The notes under the pieces were generated by a model. The model was given only the letters and a program-made list of their open reading frames with translations. It did no database searches and was not told the origin of the DNA. From the NCBI GenBank assembly GCA_034421995.1, contig DAOUJY010000039.1:1-12953 (forward strand): a DNA stretch of 12,953 nt, read 5' to 3'. Both the position numbers and the translations under genes were made by a program. This document shows positions 1 through 6,064 of this stretch, piece after piece. The number at the start of each line of letters is the position of its first letter. Position 1 is the first letter of the stretch. Origin of the DNA: Bin87 sp034421995. GTDB taxonomy: Bacteria; Chloroflexota; Dehalococcoidia; Lucifugimonadales; UBA3495.

Positions 1-308
1 ACGATTCTCACCCCGGGTCAACGCACCGTGGCCGCCGCGCTGCGCGTCATGGGCCGCAGCGACCAGCGCGACTACGCCCGCTACCACGAGGTGCTCAATC
101 GGGCGGTGTGGTCATATCGGGCGGTCGCCCGCGTCCTGCTGGTGCTACTGCTCCAGCACCTGGATCACGGCGACGGTCCGCTGATCTTCGGCATACGATC
201 CTTTGACCAATCTGGAAACCCTGGAACGGCGTCGCGGCGCCAAGATCAGGGCCCGCGGCATCTACCGGGACGCGGTGCGTTCCAGTCGCCATCAACTGGT
301 CAAGGCCA

Positions 309-325
309 GTCCGCCATAGGCGGAC
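309..325. repeat. 17-bp palindrome, copy 1 (GTCCGCC-ATA-GGCGGAC)
   Basis: Perfect 7-bp arms with a 3-base centre. It sits between KAS (frame 2) and RWISL (frame 1) of the decayed transposase, where I would expect about two codons. Here 14 bases occupy that gap, so the palindrome coincides with a frame change. Confidence 0.85.
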
Positions 326-479
326 GCTGGATCTCCCTGATGTGGCTGGGCCACGTCCCGTGGGCGGGACGCCACTGGGCTCTGCCGGTGCTCACCGTGC
401 TGGCGCCGTCCTCTCGGTACCACCAGCAGCAGGGACGCCGGCACAAGAGGATCACCGACTGGGCCCGGCAGATGGTCAT

Positions 480-496
480 GTCCGCCTGAGGCGGAC
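480..496. repeat. 17-bp palindrome, copy 2 (GTCCGCC-TGA-GGCGGAC)
   Basis: Same arms as copy 1, with a different 3-base centre. The centre TGA is the in-frame stop codon that interrupts the transposase between ARQMVM and RRWLPQRPP. Reading frame is the same on both sides. Confidence 0.85.
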
Positions 497-950
497 GTCG
501 CTGGCTGCCCCAGCGTCCCCCGGTACTGGTGGGAGACAACGGCTACGCCGTGCTGGATTTGCTCCACTGCTGCCAGTCCCTGCGCGAACCGGTGACCCTC
601 ATCGCCAGACTGAGTCTGGACGCCGCCCTCTACGCGCCAGCGCCGCCACGGCCATCGGGTCAGAAAGGCCGGTCTGCCCTGAAAGGCCCCCGGCGACCCT
701 CCCTGAAAACCCTCTTGGATCAGGACCATGTGGCCTGGACCGTCGCCGCGGTGTCCTGGTACGACGGCACCATCCGCACTGTGGAACTAACCTCCCAAAC
801 TGCGGTCTGGTACAGCTCGGGCAAACCGCCCGTCCTCATCCGCTGGGTGATGGTGCGAGATCCCGAGGGCACATTCGATCCCCAGGCCCTCCTCTGCACC
901 GACCCATCAGCGGACCCGACCCAGATCCTGGAATGGTTTGTCCTGCGCTG

Positions 951-967
951 GTCCGCCTCTGGCGGAA
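951..967. repeat. 17-bp palindrome, copy 3 (GTCCGCC-TCT-GGCGGAA)
   Basis: Same arms as copies 1 and 2 except for a mismatch at the outermost pair (6 perfect pairs). It lies between FVLRW (frame 1) and VTFQEARTHLG (frame 3) of the transposase, next to the expected catalytic Glu. The gap holds 17 bases where I would expect about nine. Confidence 0.8.
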
Positions 968-1775
968 GGTCACCTTTCAGGAGGCCCGCACCCATCTGGG
1001 CATGGAGACCCAGCGCCAGTGGTCCGACCTGGCCATCGCCCGCACCACGCCGGCTCTGCTGGGTCTCTTCTCCTGGACCGCCCTGGCCGCCCACGCCTTG
1101 CAAAAACAACATCCGATGACCCCTCGCACCGCCGCCTGGTACGACAAACCATCGCCGACTTTCGTGGATGCCATCGCCCTGGTGCGTCGTTACCTCTGGC
1201 TGGCATCGGAAGATTTCTCACTGTCGGCCATCAATCAACCCCGACACGCAGGAATTCCCCGTCACTCTGTACCACCGGCTTGTGGATTCCCTCGCTTACG
1301 CCGCTTGAAATGCGGAAAGCCTAGCTAATAATGTCCGGAATATTGGCCGACGAAGCATCGACGGCAAGGTTGTCGCAAGAACGCGGGGCACGGTTAGATC
1401 CGATCCCACAACTGACTATCGAGCCCGGGTTGCCACCGTTACAACTCAAGGCTCGCATCACACGTCTTCACCTCCTACCGGGAATGGCTATTCTCTGTGC
1501 GACGTGCTCGGCCAGCACGATGCGTCCTGCTCTGATCCTGTGGACGGGACGTACGAGGCGACGACACCCACATCCTGGCCGCCGCCTAACATCTGGGCAG
1601 CGCCACCCGGGCTGGAGACGTCCGCAAGGGAGCGCAGTTCCGGTCGCTCGGTCAACGCGATCGCTATCTGTTGGTTTAGGGACATGACGCAACCAACATC
1701 GCCGCTGTGGTGAACGCGAACACCGGCGTAGGACCCACATTCGAGGGCGCCCGGGTCTCGGCACAGCGCCACGCT

Positions 1776-1805
1776 GCCAGCATCATCGCCGCCAGCATCA
1801 TCGCG
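1776..1805. repeat. 15-bp tandem duplication (GCCAGCATCATCGCC x2)
   Basis: Two adjacent copies, identical except for the last base (C or G). Read in frame they give the repeat ASIIA. They lie in sequence that looks like decayed coding DNA (NANTGVGPTFEGARVSAQRHA just upstream), so this may be a slippage product in a dead gene. Confidence 0.7.
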
Positions 1806-1908
1806 GACACCGGCGGCGGCTCCATACTCGAGTCGCTCTGGCCGTGGCACGGAGCCACATCATAGGCAACATCAATATAGAAAACATCCCCCGGCATAAA
1901 TCCGTGCG

Positions 1909-2091
1909 GTGAGGTGTCTGAGCCCGACCTTATTGGTCGTGGAATGGGATGGCGCGGCCATAATCCGCGGCGTTTGGTGCTGGCGGTGCAGCCGCGCCGT
2001 CCACCGGGATAGCGTGGGCCGGGATAACCCTGCCACGCTGGGTTGCCGCAAGGCCGACTGCCCGGGGTTCCCGCCGGAACGTCTGCCCTGA
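1909..2091 (+). CDS. Small Cys-rich (zinc-ribbon-like) ORF, possibly a gene remnant
   Basis: A GTG-started ORF of 60 codons. Its C-terminal half has two cysteine pairs, CWRC and CRKADC, about 30 residues apart, an arrangement typical of a zinc ribbon. Such ribbons occur in many transposases and small DNA-binding proteins. Codon third positions are mostly G or C, which suits coding DNA here. There is no clear ribosome binding site, and the region beside a dead transposase is degenerate, so this may be the surviving piece of another broken gene. I do not recognise the family. Confidence 0.25.
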   Translation: MRCLSPTLLVVEWDGAAIIRGVWCWRCSRAVHRDSVGRDNPATLGCRKADCPGFPPERLP

Positions 2092-2368
2092 GCCACGGCC
2101 GGCGCCCGCCATCTTACCCGCCCGGCCCTCCCCTTGCGCCTACCGCGCCATCGCAGTCGGCGCCCCGTTGGCACACTCCGGCCCCTGCGATGCCACGGGC
2201 CACGCCTGCTGCCCGACCGTCTGCAACGGCTGACCGACGCGCCTGAGGGGGTCGCATAAACCAGCAGCGTCCTGTGCTACGCCCGTTGTAGAATCAGATC
2301 GAACTGCAACCTCAATTGCGGTAATAGGCCCTGGACGTCATGGGTTTTGGTCATTTGTGGCCGCTGAC

Positions 2369-2413
2369 GCAAAAATCGCGACCGTTTCACGCTTGGCGCA
2401 AACTGATAGACCG
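2369..2413 (+). repeat. Iteron-like direct repeats (CGCAAA...GACCG, 17 bp each)
   Basis: A 17-bp unit at 2369-2385 (CGCAAAAATCGCGACCG) is followed by a diverged unit at 2397-2413 (CGCAAACTGATAGACCG), with 12 of 17 positions shared. The first also matches the right arm of the hairpin at 2518-2568 on the opposite strand (18 of 20 positions over GCAAAAATC.CG.CCGTTTC). The match is seen by eye; significance was not computed. Confidence 0.45.
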
Positions 2414-2430
2414 ATTACACCATACTGCAT

Positions 2431-2460
2431 AAATCGGCTCCGGCAAATTTCGGCCGATTT
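2431..2460. repeat. Inverted repeat 1 (AAATCGGC / GCCGATTT)
   Basis: Perfect 8-bp arms at 2431-2438 and 2453-2460 with a 14-base loop. It is the first of three adjacent hairpins downstream of the replication-relaxation-like gene. It has no T-tract, so it is not a classical terminator. Confidence 0.6.
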
Positions 2461-2470
2461 GAAGGGATTA

Positions 2471-2507
2471 GTGCTCAAATAAGCATGGACCTCTTGAAAT
2501 TGAGCAC
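2471..2507. repeat. Inverted repeat 2 (GTGCTCAA / TTGAGCAC)
   Basis: Perfect 8-bp arms at 2471-2478 and 2500-2507 with a 21-base loop. It starts 10 bases after the end of inverted repeat 1 and ends 10 bases before inverted repeat 3. Confidence 0.6.
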
Positions 2508-2517
2508 GAAACCGCAA

Positions 2518-2568
2518 GTGCAAAAATCCCCTCCGGCAAGGCTCGCGAAACGGACGGGATTTTTGCAC
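2518..2568. repeat. Inverted repeat 3: long hairpin with 13-bp perfect arms
   Basis: The outer arms GTGCAAAAATCCC (2518-2530) and GGGATTTTTGCAC (2556-2568) are perfect. After one mismatch, TCCG (2532-2535) pairs with CGGA (2551-2554), giving 17 paired positions around a 15-base loop. A and T runs lie inside the stem and no U-tract follows on either strand, so a structural or recognition role fits better than termination. Confidence 0.75.
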
Positions 2569-2683
2569 GGAAATCAGGCGGTTCACAGGATTGTTCTTGG
2601 TGGAAGCCACGGGATGTCAGTTGGTGCAGTAGCAGGGACCAGCCCGATGACAAGACCTGGGGCGCACCGACCGATTCCCGAGC

Positions 2684-4321
2684 TTATTTGTCCTCCCAAA
2701 TGAAAGCGTGGTCATCGCCCTCCATCATATAAACGACTTCGTAGATGTTCACCCTAGCCTCGTTGACACGCCAGTTATCGCCCATGAACCCGGAACTGCC
2801 CTGGAGGAAATCTTCCAGAACCGCGGTCAGCATCGGCTCGGAGCTACGCCGTGACCGACGATAAATGGCCTCAGTTTCCGGATCCGCCACCAACCACAGC
2901 TGTGCAATCGGTTTCCGTTGGAGCCGTTGCACCGCCACGTACGGCGCCCGTTTCCCTTCCATCTGTACCGGCCTGCGAGCGGTGAACTCCAGCTCCATGA
3001 ACGCGGTCACCCTGCGACTGCCCAGATCCAAGAGGGCGGCTACGTCCGGCACGACCTGAGTGCCATCTGGCGCCGTTCGCCGGACACGCCACCCCCCATA
3101 AGCGCTGATATGCATTTCTGACAGCTTCTGTACAATGTCAACAAGGGTACGATTGTGCCGCTGTTGATTCTCTCGGTAGGCGCCGTTCTCATGCAGGTAG
3201 GCATTCATTCTACCTGTCACCCTTGCCGGCGAAACCCGGTCCATCCGGGCCACGGTCCGCTCCCCCAGCCAGTCCAGGTAGAAACCTCCATCAAGTTTCA
3301 CAACCAGGCCGGCCTGTCTTAGAGCTCGCACCGCTGCTCGGGACGATGGACCGAACCGCCGCTCCAGTTGCGCCGGAGTCGGTCCGTACCATTCGGCAAT
3401 GAACCGAAAGGTTTCATATTGCATTGAACCGTTGAGCGCTGCCATGGCGGGCCGGTACTGCCGGCTCTTCGCATCCCACCAGTTGGACACGTTTTGAGGC
3501 CGCCCCAACCGCACCAGTTTTGTGGGTTCCCCTAGGACTGACCGCGTGAACGGGGCCGGGCGCATTTCCCGCGCCACCTCGCCGTCCGCTGACACAGCGA
3601 GGACGTTTTCAGCTGGCCACACCTCGGCCGCCATTCTGGTTGCCAGGCGGTCACAGCCAACCACCACCCAGCCGGCCGGCTCAAACGTGCCATCAAGCTG
3701 CCCGACGGCCAGCTCGCCCTTTTCCTTCAGCATGTGCTCGGTGACCATGGAGCCCACCCACACCAGGGCGAACCAGGATCCATTTTCGTAGGTGACCACG
3801 GCATGGATTTCCCCACTGCGAATCCAGCAGAACTCCACCATCCGCAGGTCGGGCGGGAAATGGATTACGGACAGATCCGACCCGTCGGGCAGCGTCGACA
3901 TGTACACCGGCTGATCAATCAGCATCCCCGCATGGCTCATCAGCTGTGGCGCCAGGGCATAAATTGCCTCTACCATCGGCAACCGGCGGACCAGCCACCC
4001 GATCCCTGCCTCAGCCACCTGCCACGGAACCGGGCATCCCGTTTCGTCCGCCACCGAGCGCACGCCTTTTTCCGTCAGCCAATATCTGAACCTCTTACCT
4101 GCTGCACGACCCATGGTCGCTCGCGTGACCAATTTCCGCTCCATGAGTTCACGGAGCAGCCGGTAGCATCGATTCTCGCTGAACCCAGTGGTCCGCGCCA
4201 TTTCTTTCGTATCCAGGAGCGGCATCATCCACAACGCATTCCGCATGAGCTGCAAATCTCTTTCGAACCTCTGCTCCGGGCTGGTTATGAAGTCATTGCT
4301 TTCCGGATCGAGCATTACCAT
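2684..4321 (-). CDS. Replication-relaxation-like protein with tandem winged helices and a nuclease-like C-terminus
   Basis: A 545-residue protein. The ATG at 4321 was chosen because GAGGAGGTG lies 6 bases upstream; the frame stays open to a GTG at 4369, which would add 16 residues. Residues about 30-86 form a winged helix-turn-helix (TKEMARTTGFSENRCYRLLRELMER, then the wing GKRFRYWLTEKG). A second likely winged helix is at about 300-350 (TPAQLERRFGPSSRAAVRALRQAGLV). The C-terminal part has PD at 425-426, ELE at 443-445 and GK at 456-457, the D...ExE...K spacing of PD-(D/E)xK-type folds. This layout resembles replication-relaxation proteins of plasmids and integrative elements, which suggests DNA binding in replication or transfer. 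Mobile-element context (dead transposase, hairpin cluster just downstream) agrees. The coding call is firm; the family name is moderate. It could instead be a regulator of the divergent nuclease-helicase operon. Confidence 0.85.
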   Translation of the reverse strand: MVMLDPESNDFITSPEQRFERDLQLMRNALWMMPLLDTKEMARTTGFSENRCYRLLRELMERKLVTRATMGRAAGKRFRYWLTEKGVRSVADETGCPVPWQVAEAGIGWLVRRLPMVEAIYALAPQLMSHAGMLIDQPVYMSTLPDGSDLSVIHFPPDLRMVEFCWIRSGEIHAVVTYENGSWFALVWVGSMVTEHMLKEKGELAVGQLDGTFEPAGWVVVGCDRLATRMAAEVWPAENVLAVSADGEVAREMRPAPFTRSVLGEPTKLVRLGRPQNVSNWWDAKSRQYRPAMAALNGSMQYETFRFIAEWYGPTPAQLERRFGPSSRAAVRALRQAGLVVKLDGGFYLDWLGERTVARMDRVSPARVTGRMNAYLHENGAYRENQQRHNRTLVDIVQKLSEMHISAYGGWRVRRTAPDGTQVVPDVAALLDLGSRRVTAFMELEFTARRPVQMEGKRAPYVAVQRLQRKPIAQLWLVADPETEAIYRRSRRSSEPMLTAVLEDFLQGSSGFMGDNWRVNEARVNIYEVVYMMEGDDHAFIWEDK

Positions 4322-4365
4322 GGAAGACACCTCCTCGCCAGTAGTACTGCACCTGCTGTCCTGCG

Positions 4366-4539
4366 TCACATTTCGGTTCTCCCCGCAGTAACTCTCGCGG
4401 GGCTCAGGTCGGGCCAGCAGGGCATCGTCGCGGGATGTATTGCAGCCAACTCAAGGGCGTCATCCGCCAACGACGTAGTCGATAGGTGGCGTGCGAGCCC
4501 ATGAACGGCCAGGTTCCGAAGGAGTACGAATAGCCTCAT
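4366..4539 (-). CDS. Possible 57-residue leader ORF overlapping the next gene's alternative start
   Basis: An ATG-started minus-strand ORF beginning MRLFVLLRNLAVHGLARHL. Its TGA stop overlaps the upstream GTG alternative start (4369) of the 545-residue protein in a GTGA junction, a classic coupling arrangement. Third codon positions are about 60-65% G or C. Against it, the ribosome binding site is weak (AGGG at about -10), the sequence matches nothing I know, and the downstream gene has a much stronger start at 4321. Confidence 0.25.
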   Translation of the reverse strand: MRLFVLLRNLAVHGLARHLSTTSLADDALELAAIHPATMPCWPDLSPARVTAGRTEM

Positions 4540-5093
4540 TTTTTCGCCCTGTCGGCGCGGGCTGTGTTGGCCCAGCGCCGTAGTTACCGCGGGGCCGCGG
4601 TGCTTTCCCATCATGGCGATGGGACTCCGAGGTCCTTTACAGCCAACCTAACCCAGAATGCATTTACCGGTTTTGTTTTTTTGGAATCGGCCAATCCACC
4701 AGAGCAACTCCGAAGCTCAAGGTTTGGAAGTGGCGTGGAAGATAGTCGCCTCTTTCGTCAAAAGCAGGCCAGCTGGGAATGGTGAAACTCGGATCGGGAC
4801 CTATGCCGGGTGCAAGACCGCCAATACCCCTCGGTCACTGATTCATGGGCTCGAATTGGAAGCTGTCTCGAGTACATCATCGGCATCTCAACATCCCAGA
4901 CGTGAGACAGGATCGGCACCGAAAGCGTGATCAAACGCAAACCGATGCGGCGCATGTCAGTCGGTAGACCATGTTGATCGCCAGACAGAACTTGGTGCCC
5001 AGTCGGGCCTATGTACAGCGTCCGCCCGCCTTGTTTCCGGTTTCCGGCGGTCGCGTACCCCCAGCGAATGGCCGATGGAAATCAGACAAATGC

Positions 5094-5100
5094 GAGGAGG
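5094..5100 (+). promoter_or_regulatory. Strong ribosome binding site GAGGAGG for the NERD-domain gene
   Basis: GAGGAGG is followed 5 bases later by ATG at 5106. This decides the start: the frame is open further upstream (to an ATG at 4971), but that extension has no such signal and reads like non-coding sequence. Confidence 0.85.
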
Positions 5101-5105
5101 TTCAT

Positions 5106-6038
5106 ATGGAACCCGTGAAACAACCCACCCAAGAACAGCGCGATGACCCCAACCTGCGAGCCGAGATCGCGTTCTATGACGCCCTGACCAGAGTCAAACT
5201 GGATGGCAGCGTCTACTACGACGTCCGGGTCGGAAGGCAAGTCGATGCGTTCGCCTGGTTCAAAGACCGGTGGCGGGGCGCCTTCGAGGTCAAGGGCAGT
5301 CAGCACATGGTGAAGGACGATAACTGGTACCTTCGCGACACGAACGGCAATTTCAGCAAATTGGACACGTCGCCGCCCGACCAGGCTTTGGCGGCGGCCA
5401 TGGCGGTGCGTGACATCATTAAAGATCGCCTCGGTGAGCACAAGGTTTGGATCAACGTCGTCCTGGTCCTGCCCGACATGCCCACAGAGGATGAAGCCAT
5501 CAGTCAGTACGCGAAGGACCACCGAGTAGGGGTCATCTGGGGCCTGGAAAACTTACAGGCGCAGTTGCTGGGGATCATCTCGGCGCAGCCTGACAAGGAT
5601 CCGCCCGACGAGTTGGACATATTGGCAGAGTCGGCGGCGCTGGCCCGAAAAGCGCCACCGGAGCAATGGCTGAACCGTAAGGCCATGCAAAAAGAGGCCG
5701 CGGCGTCCAGCCAATCCCACCGGTTGCCGGCCCAATCCCGCGGACCCGCTTCCAACCCCGGCGTCAACGCCGCGGTCAGTCCGACATACTCTTTCGAAAT
5801 CCACAACCATGGAACTTTGAACATCTACCTGAGCGACTCCCAATTGTCCGCCTTCAGTTCGGACCCATCCGGCTCCGAAAGTGCCGGCGTCGAGCCTCCG
5901 GCCGCCATCATTCCCAGCTCATCTGCCGACGCGGTCGATGACGGCGTTGAGACCGGCGCGCCGCCGGAACTGGAGGCGGACCCATTTGAAGTGCGCCCCG
6001 CCGGGGACCTCCCCGACGACTATGACCCGTTCAGCTAG
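5106..6038 (+). CDS. NERD-type nuclease-related protein (PD-(D/E)xK fold)
   Basis: A 310-residue protein; the start is set by the GAGGAGG site. Residues about 16-100 match the NERD pattern: an N-terminal Glu (NLRAEIAFYDAL, E20), then VYYDVRVGRQVDAFAWF with D47, then GAFEVKGSQ with E61 and K63, and a Trp (NWYL, W74). These are the residues expected for a two-metal endonuclease active site. Residues 100-180 are a well-formed alpha/beta region (VWINVVLVLPDMPTEDEAISQYA). After about 190 it becomes Pro-, Ser- and acid-rich, with one hydrophobic motif (FEIHNHGTLNIYL). The helicase gene starts 26 bases downstream on the same strand, so the two are probably co-transcribed. NERD domains are often fused or adjacent to helicases; DNA cleavage or binding is inferred, not shown. 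Confidence 0.85.
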   Translation: MEPVKQPTQEQRDDPNLRAEIAFYDALTRVKLDGSVYYDVRVGRQVDAFAWFKDRWRGAFEVKGSQHMVKDDNWYLRDTNGNFSKLDTSPPDQALAAAMAVRDIIKDRLGEHKVWINVVLVLPDMPTEDEAISQYAKDHRVGVIWGLENLQAQLLGIISAQPDKDPPDELDILAESAALARKAPPEQWLNRKAMQKEAAASSQSHRLPAQSRGPASNPGVNAAVSPTYSFEIHNHGTLNIYLSDSQLSAFSSDPSGSESAGVEPPAAIIPSSSADAVDDGVETGAPPELEADPFEVRPAGDLPDDYDPFS

Positions 6039-6064
6039 AACGCCAGGTTCCGGCGGCGTCTGGC

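Larger units (their letters stand above)
1..1308 (+). pseudogene. Decayed DDE transposase (IS4/IS701-like superfamily), truncated by the left edge
   Basis: Translations in successive frames rebuild one transposase. Frame 1 (1-195) reads TPGQRTVAAALRVMGRSD and YHEVLNRAVW; frame 2 (221-310) reads LERRRGAKIRARGIYRDAV; frame 1 (325-951) reads RWISLMWLGHVPWAG, RRHKRITDWARQM, VGDNGYAVLDLL and LLCTDPSADPTQILEWFVLRW; frame 3 (from 969) reads VTFQEARTHLGMETQRQW; the end returns to frame 1 (LYHRLVDSLAYAA, stop at 1306-1308). The lesions are an extra stretch at about 195-220 where I expect the first catalytic Asp motif (GIDDT-like), a frame change at 311-324, an in-frame TGA at 487-489, a frame change at 952-968 next to the catalytic Glu region, and a slip near 1236. 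The Asp of VGDNGY is kept. The 5' end is outside the window and no terminal inverted repeats can be paired. The family name rests on remembered consensus; that it is a dead transposase is clear. Confidence 0.87.
1309..2683. other. Long stretch without a convincing intact gene; probable decayed DNA
   Basis: No ORF here has a good start, a ribosome binding site and family resemblance together. The first part (1309-2250) is GC-rich like old coding DNA, with short coding-like runs in changing frames, a 15-bp tandem duplication and one Cys-rich ORF listed separately. From about 2260 the sequence becomes AT-richer and holds a cluster of inverted repeats (listed separately) downstream of the minus-strand gene ending at 2684. 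Confidence 0.6.
4322..5105. other. Divergent intergenic region between two operons
   Basis: About 780 bases separate the minus-strand gene from the plus-strand nuclease-helicase pair. Apart from the possible small ORF at 4366-4539, I find no supported gene. A 6-bp inverted repeat (CCCCGC at 4381-4386 and GCGGGG at 4397-4402) lies in the probable leader of the minus-strand gene. Promoters for both directions should be here, but I see no -35/-10 pair good enough to call. Confidence 0.5.

Noticed and set aside
2518..2568. The long hairpin as a rho-independent terminator for the gene ending at 2684.
   Set aside because: It is 116 bases beyond the stop, its T-run is inside the stem, and the bases after the stem are not U-rich.
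4381..4402. CCCCGC / GCGGGG inverted repeat as a terminator.
   Set aside because: Its stem is only 6 bp, the loop has 10 bases and no U-tract follows on either strand.
3734..4504. A 256-codon plus-strand ORF rich in His, Gln and Pro.
   Set aside because: It is the antisense shadow of the 545-residue minus-strand gene, which has a strong start and domain structure.
4971..5105. A longer start for the NERD-domain protein at 4971.
   Set aside because: The extra 45 residues look non-coding, and the GAGGAGG site places the start firmly at 5106.
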